Assembly (NCBI GenBank): GCA_903932865.1
Contig: CAIZHQ010000005.1
Location: forward strand, 1-64,000
Direction of reading: 5' to 3'
Source: an uncultured Burkholderiales bacterium
GTDB lineage: Bacteria > Pseudomonadota > Gammaproteobacteria > Burkholderiales > Burkholderiaceae_C
Length of the DNA: 64,000 nucleotides
Part shown: positions 55,239-63,796 of the stretch, in pieces
How the letters are laid out: each line of letters starts with the position of its first letter
Position numbering within the stretch: position 1 is the first letter of the stretch
Notes under the pieces: model-generated
Seen by the model: only the letters and a program-made list of their open reading frames with translations
Told to the model about the DNA's origin: nothing
The model's database searches: none
Position numbers and translations under genes: made by a program

Positions 55239-55568
55239 TCAGCGGATCAGCTCAGCCAGCTTGCCGGTCTTGTCTTTCCATTCGTCAGCGCTGGCCAACG
55301 GGGTTTTGCGCTTGGTGATGCTTTTCCAGCCGGGCAATGAGGCCAATTCGGCGTTCAACTTTGTCATGTGCTGCTGATCGGCGGGCAAGTCTTCTTCGGC
55401 AAAGATGGCATTGACCGGGCACTCTGGGATGCACACGGCGCAGTCGATGCACTCATCGGGGTCGATGGTCAGGAAGTTGGGGCCTTCGCGAAAGCAATCC
55501 ACGGGGCAAACGTCCACACAGTCGGTGTATTTGCACTGGATACAGGATTCGGAAACAACGTGGGTCAT
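55239..55568 (-). CDS. fdxA: Ferredoxin FdxA (7Fe type)
   Basis: 109 residues. N-terminal cluster motif [17 protein letters not shown] (Cys 9 onwards, giving 3Fe-4S plus one ligand) and second motif [16 protein letters not shown] (4Fe-4S). C-terminal helical tail typical of the Azotobacter-type FdxA. A low-potential electron carrier; partner candidates are the reductase next door and the sulfite reductase of the cys operon. Confidence 0.95.
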   Translation of the reverse strand: MTHVVSESCIQCKYTDCVDVCPVDCFREGPNFLTIDPDECIDCAVCIPECPVNAIFAEEDLPADQQHMTKLNAELASLPGWKSITKRKTPLASADEWKDKTGKLAELIR

Positions 55569-55708
55569 GATGGACTCGGAGTGAAGGAGTTTTGCGCAGC
55601 CAAACCACGCAGAGCACGCATTTTAAGGGGGATTCAGGGGCACCCAAAGCCCGGCTGGCGGTGTCTATGAGGCGAGCAGGGCTTTGTGCGGCAGAGCAGG
55701 GTGGCGTT

Positions 55709-57058
55709 TCAGTTCACCAGCACGGCTCCCGAGGTCTTGTGGTTGGCCGTGTCCACCAGCACCAGCGCGCCCAAAATGCGCGACTGGACAAAGGGCAAGG
55801 TGGCCAAGGGCTCTTGCAGGGCCAAGGTCACATGGCCGATGGCGTTGGGGGGCAGCTCGGTGGCTTCTTCTTCGGCCAGGGTGTTCACGTTCAGGCGGTC
55901 TACCACACGCTGCACTTTGACTTTGACCCAGCGGTGGCCGTGTAGCGCCCAGTACAGGCGGCCTGCCACCAGGGGCTCGTCGTCCATCCAGGCCACAGTG
56001 GTATTCAACTGGCGCTGACCCTCGGGGGAGCCTTCGGCTGCCAAAATCCAGTCGCCCCGCGACACATCCACCTCGCGGTCCAGCACAATGCCCGCGCTTT
56101 GGCCTGCGGCCTTTTTTTGGGGCTGACGGGTGGCCGACAGCACTTGCGATACCACCGCGGTCTGGCCGCTGGGGAAGACCTTGATCGTTTGGCCCGGCCC
56201 GATGCTGCCTGTGGCCACACGGCCCCAGAGCACGCGGCGGCCCTGGGTGGTGACGCCCGAATCGTGGTGCTGCGCCGCCGGGCCGCCCCACGGCGCAGCA
56301 GCGGCCCCCTCGGGGGGCAGCGCAGTACGCGAAGCGACAAGCGTGGGGGCACCAGGTTTCTCCACCCACTGCACCGGAAAGCTGAAGGCCACATCGCTTT
56401 CGGCAGGCGTCACTGGCAGCTCTTCGAGGATGCTGAGCAGGCTGGGACCGGTGTAGCCGCACCAGTCGGTTTGGTCGTTGTTCTCGGTGGTGACCACGTT
56501 CCAACCCTTGAGCGCCGACACGGGGATCATGGCCGCGATGGTGATGCCCGCGTCTTGGGCGAATTGGTTCAGAGCACCTGCGATGTTTTTGTAAGCGACT
56601 GTCGGATCAGCCACGGCGTCGAGCTTGTTGATGGCGAAGACGATGGACGGCACGCGCAGCATGTTCACCAGCAGCGAGTGGCGGCGGGTTTGCGGCAGCA
56701 GTTGCAGCCCGGGGTTGACCCAGTCGAGCTTGAAGGCGTCCACCAGCACCACAGCAGCATCGGCGCTCGATGCGGCGGTGACCATGTTGCGGGTGTACTG
56801 CTCGTGGCCGGGCGCGTCGCCGATGATGAACTTGCGCGATTCGGTGTTGAAGTAACGGTAAGCCACGTCGATGGTGATCCCTTGCTCACGCTCGGCGCTC
56901 AAGCCGTCGGTCAGCAAAGCCAAGTCGGTCTCGCCTGAGCGCTGCACGCCCGCCAGATGGTCTTGCAGCACGGCCTTGGTATCCACCAGAAGGCGGCCAA
57001 TCAGCGTGCTCTTGCCGTCGTCGACCGAGCCACAGGTGATGAATTTCAGTGCGTTCAT
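55709..57058 (-). CDS. cysN: Sulfate adenylyltransferase subunit 1 (CysN), with an in-frame insertion
   Basis: 449 residues. GTPase subunit of ATP sulfurylase: G1 GSVDDGKST (10-18), G3 DAPGHEQYT, G4 NKLD. Domain 2 and 3 beta-barrels follow. Between FPVQWVEKPG and GRRVLWGRVATGSI, where the family has only a short loop, there are about 28 extra residues (from APTLVASRTALPPE to PAAQHH) encoded by a REP-like element. The frame is kept, so the enzyme may still work. It overlaps the cysD stop by 1 nt. Confidence 0.93.
   Translation of the reverse strand: MNALKFITCGSVDDGKSTLIGRLLVDTKAVLQDHLAGVQRSGETDLALLTDGLSAEREQGITIDVAYRYFNTESRKFIIGDAPGHEQYTRNMVTAASSADAAVVLVDAFKLDWVNPGLQLLPQTRRHSLLVNMLRVPSIVFAINKLDAVADPTVAYKNIAGALNQFAQDAGITIAAMIPVSALKGWNVVTTENNDQTDWCGYTGPSLLSILEELPVTPAESDVAFSFPVQWVEKPGAPTLVASRTALPPEGAAAAPWGGPAAQHHDSGVTTQGRRVLWGRVATGSIGPGQTIKVFPSGQTAVVSQVLSATRQPQKKAAGQSAGIVLDREVDVSRGDWILAAEGSPEGQRQLNTTVAWMDDEPLVAGRLYWALHGHRWVKVKVQRVVDRLNVNTLAEEEATELPPNAIGHVTLALQEPLATLPFVQSRILGALVLVDTANHKTSGAVLVN
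56262..56348. repeat. REP-like palindromic element inserted in frame in cysN
   Basis: GC-rich block with nested palindromes (GGCCCCCTCGGGGGGC, GCTGCGCCG near both ends) of the kind dispersed in Comamonadaceae intergenic regions. Length is a multiple of three within the accuracy of the eye, and it encodes an Ala/Pro/Gly-rich loop. Confidence 0.6.
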
Positions 57059-57987
57059 TAAAAGTACCCGTCTTTCTTGCGTTTTTCCATCGAAGCCTCG
57101 GACGTCTTGTCGTCCATGCGGGTCGCGCCGCGCTCGCTCACATCGGCCGCCAACGTCTCAATCACGATTTGCTCAGGTGTAGAAGCCGTGCTTTCCACCG
57201 GGCAGGTGCAGGTGATGTCGCCCACGGTGCGAAAACGCACGTCACGCACCACCACTTTTTCGCCGTCTTTGGGCGGGGTCAGCTCGGTCACCGGCACCAA
57301 GAGGCCCCGGCGGTCCACCACCTCGCGTTTGTGCGTGTAATAGATCGACGGCAGCGCAATGCGTTCGCGGGCGATGTATTGCCACACGTCCAACTCGGTC
57401 CAGTTGCTGATCGGGAACACGCGGAAGTGCTCGCCCGGTTGCAGCTTGTGGTTGAACAGGGTCCACAGCTCGGGGCGCTGGGCCTTGGGCTGCCACTGGC
57501 CAAAGCTGTCGCGGTGACTGAAGATGCGCTCTTTGGCGCGGGCTTTTTCTTCGTCGCGACGGGCACCGCCGATCAGCGCGTCAAAGCCGAACTCTTCGAT
57601 GGCTTCGAGCAAGGTCACCGACTGGTGCACGTTGCGGCTCTCACCGGGGTGGGCCAGACGCACGGTGCCGCGTTTCATGGAATCTTCCACGCTGCGCACG
57701 ATCAGCTTGGCACCCAGCTCCTCGGCGCGCGCGTCGCGAAAGTCGGTCACTTCCTGGAAGTTGTGGCCGGTGTCGATCATCAGCAGGGGATACGGAATGC
57801 GCCCAGCGCCGAAGGCTTTTTCAGCGCACTTGAGCATGGCCAAAGAATCCTTGCCACCCGAAAACAAGAGGGTGGGGCGCTCGAAGGCGGCGGCGACTTC
57901 GCGCAAGATGAAGATGGTTTCTTCTTCCAGCGCGTCGAGGTGGGCGTTGCTCAAGGTGTGCAGTTCGGTTGGGGTGATGGCGGTCAT
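57058..57987 (-). CDS. cysD: Sulfate adenylyltransferase subunit 2 (CysD)
   Basis: 309 residues. PP-loop ATP pyrophosphatase motif LLFSGGKDSLAMLKCAEKAF (about 40-59), LMIDTGHNFQEV, and the GGARRDEEKARAKERIFSHRD block. It makes APS from sulfate and ATP with CysN. Directly upstream of cysN; a REP-like palindrome lies between it and cysH. Confidence 0.97.
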   Translation of the reverse strand: MTAITPTELHTLSNAHLDALEEETIFILREVAAAFERPTLLFSGGKDSLAMLKCAEKAFGAGRIPYPLLMIDTGHNFQEVTDFRDARAEELGAKLIVRSVEDSMKRGTVRLAHPGESRNVHQSVTLLEAIEEFGFDALIGGARRDEEKARAKERIFSHRDSFGQWQPKAQRPELWTLFNHKLQPGEHFRVFPISNWTELDVWQYIARERIALPSIYYTHKREVVDRRGLLVPVTELTPPKDGEKVVVRDVRFRTVGDITCTCPVESTASTPEQIVIETLAADVSERGATRMDDKTSEASMEKRKKDGYF

Positions 57988-58009
57988 ATTGGGTTCATAT
58001 TCATTTTTT

Positions 58010-58036
58010 CGTCTTCCCCGCTTTCTCGGGGATGAC
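58010..58036. repeat. REP-like palindrome between cysH and cysD
   Basis: CTTCCCCGCTTTCTCGGGGA is an imperfect dyad of the CATCCCCG...CGGGGA type dispersed in many betaproteobacteria. It lies in the 63-nt gap upstream of cysD. Confidence 0.55.
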
Positions 58037-58050
58037 CTTCCAAAGGAGAG

Positions 58051-58806
58051 TCATTTCTTAACGTGCAGGCCACATTCCTTGGCCGTTTCGTCTTCCCACC
58101 ACCATCGCCCCGCGCGGAACGCTTCGCCCAGGCTGATGGCACGGGTGCAAGGGGCGCAGCCGATGCTTGGAAAAAACTGGTCGTGCAACGGGTTGTAGTC
58201 CACCTGGTTCGTGGCGATGTAGTGCCACACGTCGCCCCAGGTCCACCTGGCCAGGGGGTTGAACTTGGCCAGATTTTTGGTGTTTTCTTCGCTGGTGTCG
58301 AGCAGGGGCACCTCGGCGCGGGTGGAGGATTGCTCCTGACGCAGGCCCGTGATCCAGGCGCGCTGCCCCGTCAAGGCGCGGGCCAACGGCTCCAACTTGC
58401 GCACGCCGCAGCAGGCCTTTCGCAAATCCATGCTTTGGTACATCGCGTCTTGTCCTTTGTCGCGCACGAACTGGATCACCGATGCCTGCACAGGACGGAA
58501 CACGTGGATGGGCGCAAGCGAATGGGCCTGGGTGCGTTCCAGCAGGGCCAGGGTTTCGGTGTGCAGTGCGCCGGTCTCCAGCACAAACACTGGGATATCC
58601 AGTGGCAGGCTGTTGATGAGGTGCGTGATCACCACGTCTTCGGCGCCCAGGCTGGAGGCTTGGACCACGGGTGCAAATTCGGCTGCAGCGCGTTGCAACA
58701 GGGCCTGCGTTTCGGCCAGCTTGGTGGCAAAGTCGGTGCTGGCCTTGGCGTGCAGCTCTGTGGCTTTGGCCAGGGCGTTGCGGGATGAAATCAGGGACGA
58801 ACTCAT
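58051..58806 (-). CDS. cysH: Adenylylsulfate reductase, assimilatory (CysH)
   Basis: 251 residues from the ATG at 58806. PP-loop-related motif SSLGAEDVVITHL (about 49-61). Two cysteine pairs, KACCGVRKL and GCAPCTRA, mark the [4Fe-4S] APS-reductase type rather than the PAPS type of enterics; this agrees with the lack of cysC here. The usual catalytic C-terminal Cys is in KECGLHVKK. It reduces APS to sulfite with thioredoxin. Confidence 0.95.
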   Translation of the reverse strand: MSSSLISSRNALAKATELHAKASTDFATKLAETQALLQRAAAEFAPVVQASSLGAEDVVITHLINSLPLDIPVFVLETGALHTETLALLERTQAHSLAPIHVFRPVQASVIQFVRDKGQDAMYQSMDLRKACCGVRKLEPLARALTGQRAWITGLRQEQSSTRAEVPLLDTSEENTKNLAKFNPLARWTWGDVWHYIATNQVDYNPLHDQFFPSIGCAPCTRAISLGEAFRAGRWWWEDETAKECGLHVKK

Positions 58807-58812
58807 GGTGTG

Positions 58813-58895
58813 TTTTTTGTCGGAGCCCGCTCCGTGGGCGATGGTGGGGGTCCTTCGCAAGGGACATCGCCCACCGGGTCGGCATTTACAGGGAT
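58813..58895. repeat. REP-like element between DUF934 gene and cysH
   Basis: GGAGCCCGCTCCGTGGGCGATG is followed by GTCCTTCGCAAGGGAC and CATCGCCCACCGGGT: the GTGGGCGATG arm is repeated in inverted form as CATCGCCCAC, giving a long hairpin. Related to the element at 59337-59402. Confidence 0.6.
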
Positions 58896-58941
58896 GAGTG
58901 TTGGCGGGTTGGTTTTGTGGAGAGTCCTGTGGCCGTTGACT

Positions 58942-59319
58942 TCAGCCGGCTTTGGCAAATTGAGGGTTCGTCTCAACGGCAGAGCCTTGGTAGAACCCGG
59001 CAAACCTGTCGAATTGGCGTTGCGCCGCCGAAGCGTCCACGCCTTCGCGCAGCACGGCCACGTCAAAACCGGTGCGCTGCATCTGCACCAACTGGTCGAT
59101 CAGCACGTCTCCGGTGGCGCGCAACTCGCCTGCAAAGCCCAAGCGGCGGCGCAGCAAGAAGGCCTGGCTGTAAGCGCGGCCATCGGTGAATTTGGGGAAC
59201 TGCAGATCGATGCGGGTCACGCCGTTCAGGTCGAGTGTGCGCGGGTCGGCGTCGTTGGCCAGTGTGATGACCTCTGGCGATTTAAAAGCTTGGTGTTCTT
59301 GGACGGAAATGATGTTCAT
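58942..59319 (-). CDS. DUF934 family protein of sulfur assimilation
   Basis: 125 residues. DUF934 signature: LDLNGVTRIDLQFPKFTDGRAYSQAFLLRRRLGFAGELRATGDVLIDQL (about 28-76) and a C-terminal FDRFAGFYQGS. Found beside cysI/cysH in most betaproteobacteria; the role is unproven, and an accessory function in sulfite reduction or electron transfer is presumed. Flanked on both sides by REP-like repeats. Confidence 0.9.
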   Translation of the reverse strand: MNIISVQEHQAFKSPEVITLANDADPRTLDLNGVTRIDLQFPKFTDGRAYSQAFLLRRRLGFAGELRATGDVLIDQLVQMQRTGFDVAVLREGVDASAAQRQFDRFAGFYQGSAVETNPQFAKAG

Positions 59320-59336
59320 GGTCGGTCTTTTGTTCT

Positions 59337-59402
59337 ATAGGAGCACACCGCTGTGAGCGGTGGTTTCGCAAAATCGCCCACGGGGTGGGCTCCTGCAAGA
59401 GG
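59337..59402. repeat. REP-like element between cysI and the DUF934 gene
   Basis: Two hairpins: CACCGCTGTGAGCGGTG and CGCCCACGGGGTGGGC, flanked by GGAG and CTCC. It shares the GGAGCCCACxCCGTGGGCGAT core with the element at 58813. Confidence 0.6.
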
Positions 59403-59405
59403 GCT

Positions 59406-61211
59406 TCAGATGGTGGTTTCCTCGGCGGGGTGACGCGCGGCGTTGGCGGCGGCTTTGAACGGCTCTTGCCCCACGCGGCGCAGGGTGTCGATGAAGGCTT
59501 CGGCCTTGTAGCCTTGGCTGATGCGCAGAGACTTGTAGGTGTCCAAAATCGCTTCGATCGCGTCGGGCACTTCGAAGGATGAAAAGGCGGGGCCGACCAC
59601 TTTGCCAGGGGTGGTGGGGCCTGACAGCGCTTTGCCGTCTGAGCCACCCAGCGTGACCTGGTACCACTCCTTGCCGTCTTTGTCCACACCCAAAATGCCG
59701 ATGTGGCCCGAGTGGTGGTGACCACATGAGTTGATGCAGCCGCTGATGTGAAAGTCGATGTGGCCTAGGTCGTTCAGCTCGTCCAGGTCCTGGTAGCGCT
59801 CGGTGATGGCGGCGGCCAATGGCAGCGAGCGTGCATTGGCCAGCGCGCAATAGTCTCCGCCGGGGCAGGCGATCATGTCGGTCAGCAAACCGATGTTGGG
59901 TTGGGCAAGGCCCAGGGCCTTGGCTTGCAGCCACAGGGCGTGCAGCTGGTCCAGCCTCACCCAAGGCAGCACCAGGTTTTGGGAGTGCGTCACGCGGGCT
60001 TCGCCAGCGGAATACTTTTCCACCAATGCGGCGGCGGCCTCCAGTTGGTTGGCAGTGGCGTCTCCGGGGGCCTGGCCCACACGCTTGAACGACAGGCTCA
60101 CAGCGCGCAGTGCGGGGTTTTGATGCAGCTTGACGTTTTGCGCGATCCAGCGGGCAAAGGCGGGTGTTTTGGCCGCTTCGATGCTGACATCGGCTTCGGC
60201 CTTGGCCGCCCACTCGGCGGTGGTTGCGGGCAAATTCAGGGCCGGGGGCGCAAAGCAGGCGGCCACGCGGTCGAACTCTGCTTGCGGGATGGTGTGCAGG
60301 CCGCCGTCTTTGACCAGAATATCCTGATACTCGGATTCGACTTCATCAAAGTAGCGCTGGCCTTCGGCTTTCACCAAAATCTTGATGCGCGCTTTGTAGA
60401 GGTTGTCGCGGCGGCCCCAGCGGTTGTACACCCGGATCACGGCTTCAAGGTAATTCATGATCTGGTGCCAGGGCAGGAATTCGCGGATTTGCGTGCCCAC
60501 CACCGGTGTGCGACCCATGCCGCCGCCCACCAGCACCTTGAAGCCGACTTCGCCGGTGGCATTCTTGACCATCTGCAGGCCCACGTCGTGCCAGCCAATG
60601 GCAGCGCGGTCTTCTTGAGCACCCGAGATGGCAATCTTGAACTTGCGGGGCAAAAAGGCGAATTCGGGGTGCAGCGTGCTCCACTGGCGGATCAACTCGG
60701 CATAAGGGCGGGGATCGACGACTTCGTCGACAGCCACACCGGCCAGCTCGTCGGTGGTGGTGTTGCGTATGCAGTTGCCGCTGGTCTGGATGCCGTGCAG
60801 ATTCACGCTGGCCAACAGGTCCATCACGTCGGCCGATTTGGACAGGGGAATCCAGTTGAACTGCACGTTCTGGCGGGTGGTGAAGTGGCCGTAATTGGTG
60901 GTCAGCTTCGGAGCGGAGCCAGCGATTTTGTCTTGCGTGGCCTGGGCTTCGGCCAGCAGGGCGGGGTCGGGGGTGTCGTAGTCACGGGCAATTTGGGCCA
61001 GCACTTTGAGCTGGGGTGCCGAGATTTCGCCATAAGGCACAGCCACGCGCAGCATCGGGGCGTAGCGCTGCACGTACCAGCCGTTTTGCAGGCGCAGGGG
61101 CTTGAACTCATCGGCGCTCAGTTGACCGGCTTGAAAGCGTTCGAGTTGATCGCGGTGCTGTGCGGCACGGGCACGCACGAACTGTTTGTCAAATTCGGTG
61201 TATTGGTACAT
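59406..61211 (-). CDS. cysI: Sulfite reductase haemoprotein (CysI-type)
   Basis: 601 residues. Two ferredoxin-like halves with NirB/SirA repeats; RYAPMLRVAVPYGEISAPQL near 51 and HFTTRQNVQFNWI near 109. Coupled sirohaem/[4Fe-4S] ligands in CPGGDYC (C-x5-C) and GCINSCGHH (C-x3-C). It reduces sulfite to sulfide. No flavoprotein cysJ is present, so electrons probably come from ferredoxin or an unlinked donor. First gene of the cysI-DUF934-cysH-cysD-cysN operon. Confidence 0.95.
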   Translation of the reverse strand: MYQYTEFDKQFVRARAAQHRDQLERFQAGQLSADEFKPLRLQNGWYVQRYAPMLRVAVPYGEISAPQLKVLAQIARDYDTPDPALLAEAQATQDKIAGSAPKLTTNYGHFTTRQNVQFNWIPLSKSADVMDLLASVNLHGIQTSGNCIRNTTTDELAGVAVDEVVDPRPYAELIRQWSTLHPEFAFLPRKFKIAISGAQEDRAAIGWHDVGLQMVKNATGEVGFKVLVGGGMGRTPVVGTQIREFLPWHQIMNYLEAVIRVYNRWGRRDNLYKARIKILVKAEGQRYFDEVESEYQDILVKDGGLHTIPQAEFDRVAACFAPPALNLPATTAEWAAKAEADVSIEAAKTPAFARWIAQNVKLHQNPALRAVSLSFKRVGQAPGDATANQLEAAAALVEKYSAGEARVTHSQNLVLPWVRLDQLHALWLQAKALGLAQPNIGLLTDMIACPGGDYCALANARSLPLAAAITERYQDLDELNDLGHIDFHISGCINSCGHHHSGHIGILGVDKDGKEWYQVTLGGSDGKALSGPTTPGKVVGPAFSSFEVPDAIEAILDTYKSLRISQGYKAEAFIDTLRRVGQEPFKAAANAARHPAEETTI

Positions 61212-61536
61212 GGTTCTTCAGGTCGCAAAAAACAGTTTTCAAAATGCGGGGGCGCAAAAGCCGGTTCAACTTTGGGTTTGACGCGCATCGCAGGCTTTGC
61301 GGTGTGTCGCAAGCTAGGCTGTCGGGCCAGGGTTTGGGGTAGGCGTGACTGTAAGTGCGCTTTATGCCAAAACCAACGATTTATTTGTTAGGCATATATG
61401 CTGTTGGCTTATATGGGCGTGTTGTGACGCAAAGCTGCTTTGAGGGGCGTTCCAACGACACCCAACAAGGTCTTCTCCCATCCAGATGACGGCAAGCGCG
61501 GCTCAGGCGCCAGGCGTTCGGGTGTGCAGCTCAGGT
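61212..61536. promoter_or_regulatory. Upstream region of the cys operon
   Basis: 325 nt without a gene. The part at 61355-61420 is AT-rich, with three ATATAAGCC/ATATATGCC/TTGGCATAAAG-like direct repeats on the minus strand, a possible CysB-type regulator site for cysI. The repeat match is by eye only. The EamA gene ends on the far side. Confidence 0.35.
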
Positions 61537-62424
61537 TCAGCGCTTGCCGAGGCCTAAGGCCCGAAATGGGTTGAAACCGGTCAGCAAGGCGGAGGCCACC
61601 AAAATGAGCACCACCCCGGGCAGCAGGCCCGCGGTCAGCGGCTCACCCAAAAACACGGCGCCCCAGGTCACGCCGAAAAGGGGAATCAAAAAAGCCGAGG
61701 AAGTGGCCGCGCTGGCTGGGATTTCACGCATCAGGCGCATGCTGATCCAGTAGGTGAAGCCAGAGGTGACCGCGCCCAAGACCAGCAAAGCCAACAGCGC
61801 GGGCAAGCCCACCGCCTGGCTCGGGGCGGTGGCCGCGGCTGCGGGCAGCAGCACCAGCGCGCTCGTCAGGTGCACCACCGCCGAGGCGGGCAGGGCGTGG
61901 TGGGCTAAAGTGGCGCGTTTCATGAAGATGGCCCCAAAGCCATAACAGGCCGCGGCCACCATACAGGCCATGGCGGCCAGCACCACGTCTAGGCCTGGGT
62001 TCACCGGACCCAAACCCAGCAACAAGGTCACGCCCACAAGGCCAAGCACACAACCGACCCCTTTGCTGGGCGTGAAGCGTTCTTGGGCCAACATCACCCC
62101 AGCCAAGACGCCAAATATGGGGGAGGTGGCGTTGAGCACGGCAGAATACCCGGCCGGCAAGACCAGTCCGGCCCAGTTGTACAAAACAAAGGGCACCACC
62201 AGCGTCAGGATGCCCAGACCGCTGAGTGAGCGCCAGTGCGCGCGGGCGGGCCAGGTCTGGCGCGTCCAACGCATGATCGCGCTGAGTACCAGCGCCGCCA
62301 GGGCGCAACGCAGGCAAGCCATGGCCACAGGGCCAAAGGCCGGGGCGGCCACGCGTATGAGCGCAAACGAGCCGCCCCAAACGGCCGACAAAAGAACAAG
62401 CTGGGTGAATTGGTGTCCGTTCAT
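61537..62424 (-). CDS. EamA/DMT family transporter
   Basis: 295 residues, ten hydrophobic segments in two EamA repeats (about 5-135 and 150-285). LLSAVWGGSFALIRVAAPAFGPVAMACLRC and VLNATSPIFGVLAGVMLAQERFTPSKGVGCVLGLVGV are typical. Inner-membrane exporter with unknown substrate. It is unrelated in sequence detail to the other EamA protein at 34739. It is divergent from the LivK gene with a 141-nt gap. Confidence 0.9.
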   Translation of the reverse strand: MNGHQFTQLVLLSAVWGGSFALIRVAAPAFGPVAMACLRCALAALVLSAIMRWTRQTWPARAHWRSLSGLGILTLVVPFVLYNWAGLVLPAGYSAVLNATSPIFGVLAGVMLAQERFTPSKGVGCVLGLVGVTLLLGLGPVNPGLDVVLAAMACMVAAACYGFGAIFMKRATLAHHALPASAVVHLTSALVLLPAAAATAPSQAVGLPALLALLVLGAVTSGFTYWISMRLMREIPASAATSSAFLIPLFGVTWGAVFLGEPLTAGLLPGVVLILVASALLTGFNPFRALGLGKR

Positions 62425-62565
62425 GACGTGGCCATTATCTGCCGGGGCTGTGTTGGGCTTGGGCTTTTTGGGGGGCGCGCACCAAGGTTGTTGAATGTCT
62501 CGAAGGCGACAAACAGAGGGTCGGCTGTTAAAGTCTTGTCATTGCACTGTTGAACCTAGGATCCA

Positions 62566-63765
62566 ATGATGAAACGCCTGATTGCCTCTGGCTTGCTCAG
62601 CGCAGCCGCTGCCACTGTTTTGGCACAGACCCCGATCAAGATCGGTGAGATCAACAGTTATTCAGCCATCCCGCAGTTCACCCAGCCTTACAGGCAAGGC
62701 TGGCAGCTGGCCGTTGAAGAGATCAACGCCAAAGGGGGCTTGCTGGGACGCAAGGTCGAGGTGATTGCGCGCGACGATGCGGGCAAGCCCGACGAGGCCT
62801 TGCGCCACGCGATCGAGCTCAGCTCCAAAGAAAAAGTGGACATCCTGGCCGGGGGGTTTTTGTCCAACGTGGGCTTGGCGCTGGCCGACCACGCCGCCAA
62901 GAACAAGCGCCTGTTCATCGCCAGTGAACCCTTGACCGATGCCATTGTGTGGGAAAAGGGTAACCGCTACACCTTCCGTCTGCGCGCCAGCACCTACATG
63001 CAAGCGTCCATGCTGGTGGACGAAGCGGCCAAGATGCCCGCCAAGCGCTGGGCCACGATCGCGCCCAACTACGAATACGGCCAAAGCGCAGTGGCCAACT
63101 TCAAGGAGTTGCTCAAGGCCAAGCGCCCGGATGTGGAGTTTGTGAGTGAGCAGTGGCCCGCCCAAGGCAAGATCGATGCGGGCAGTACGCTCACGGCCAC
63201 CATGGCGGCCAAGCCTGAGGCGATCTTCAACGTGACCTTTGGCGCCGACCTGGCCCGCCTGGTGCGCGAGGGCAACCAGCGCAACGTGTTCCCCAAAACG
63301 CCGGTGGTGTCCATGTTGTCGGGTGAGCCCGAGTACCTGGAAGTGCTGAAAGACGAAACGCCCAAGGACTGGATCGTGACCGGCTACCCCTGGGACCAAA
63401 TCGATACGCCCGAGCACGCCAGCTTCGCGGCCAGCTATTACAAAAAGTTCAATGAAAACCCCAAGCTCGGATCAGTGGTGGGATACGCCACCATGCAGTC
63501 GATTTTTGCGGGCATCAAAAAAGCGGGCAGCGTGGACAACGAAAAACTGGTGGTCGCCATGCGTGGCCTGAAGTTCAGCACGCCCTTTGGCCCGGCCGAG
63601 TACCGCGCCATTGACCAGCAATCCACCATGGGTGCGTATGTGGGCAAGCTCGATCTGCGCGGCGGCAAGGGCACCATGGTGCAGTGGCGCTATGCCGACG
63701 GCAAAAACCATTTGCCCAGCGACGCCTATGTCAAAGCGCGTCGTCCGGCCGACGCCATGAAGTGA
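62566..63765 (+). CDS. Branched-chain amino-acid-type ABC transporter substrate-binding protein
   Basis: 399 residues. Signal peptide KRLIASGLLSAAAATVLAQ, cleavage after LAQ. Periplasmic-binding type I fold (Peripla_BP_6): PIKIGEINSYSAIPQFTQPYRQGWQLAVEEINAKGGLLGRKVEVIARDDAGKPDEAL (from 23), a hinge, and a second lobe ending GPAEYRAIDQQSTMGAYVGKL. The permease and ATPase genes do not follow, as the next gene is on the other strand. The ligand could be an amino acid, amide or aromatic acid. Confidence 0.92.
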   Translation: MMKRLIASGLLSAAAATVLAQTPIKIGEINSYSAIPQFTQPYRQGWQLAVEEINAKGGLLGRKVEVIARDDAGKPDEALRHAIELSSKEKVDILAGGFLSNVGLALADHAAKNKRLFIASEPLTDAIVWEKGNRYTFRLRASTYMQASMLVDEAAKMPAKRWATIAPNYEYGQSAVANFKELLKAKRPDVEFVSEQWPAQGKIDAGSTLTATMAAKPEAIFNVTFGADLARLVREGNQRNVFPKTPVVSMLSGEPEYLEVLKDETPKDWIVTGYPWDQIDTPEHASFAASYYKKFNENPKLGSVVGYATMQSIFAGIKKAGSVDNEKLVVAMRGLKFSTPFGPAEYRAIDQQSTMGAYVGKLDLRGGKGTMVQWRYADGKNHLPSDAYVKARRPADAMK

Positions 63766-63775
63766 GGCGGCCAGG

Positions 63776-63796
63776 CCTGAGGGTCTCGGTTTTTTT
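63776..63796 (+). terminator. Probable terminator of the LivK-type gene
   Basis: Short stem CTGAG / CTCGG with a 3-nt loop and a run of seven T, 10 nt after the stop codon. The stem is weak. Confidence 0.55.

Noticed and set aside
55239-55568. Electron donor gene for the Rieske oxygenases
   Set aside because: FdxA is a 7Fe ferredoxin outside the island, beyond the receptor and reductase genes; nothing links it to the oxygenases.
59901-61391. 496-residue plus-strand frame opposite cysI
   Set aside because: A shadow of the GC-rich cysI codons; cysI has all its metal ligands.
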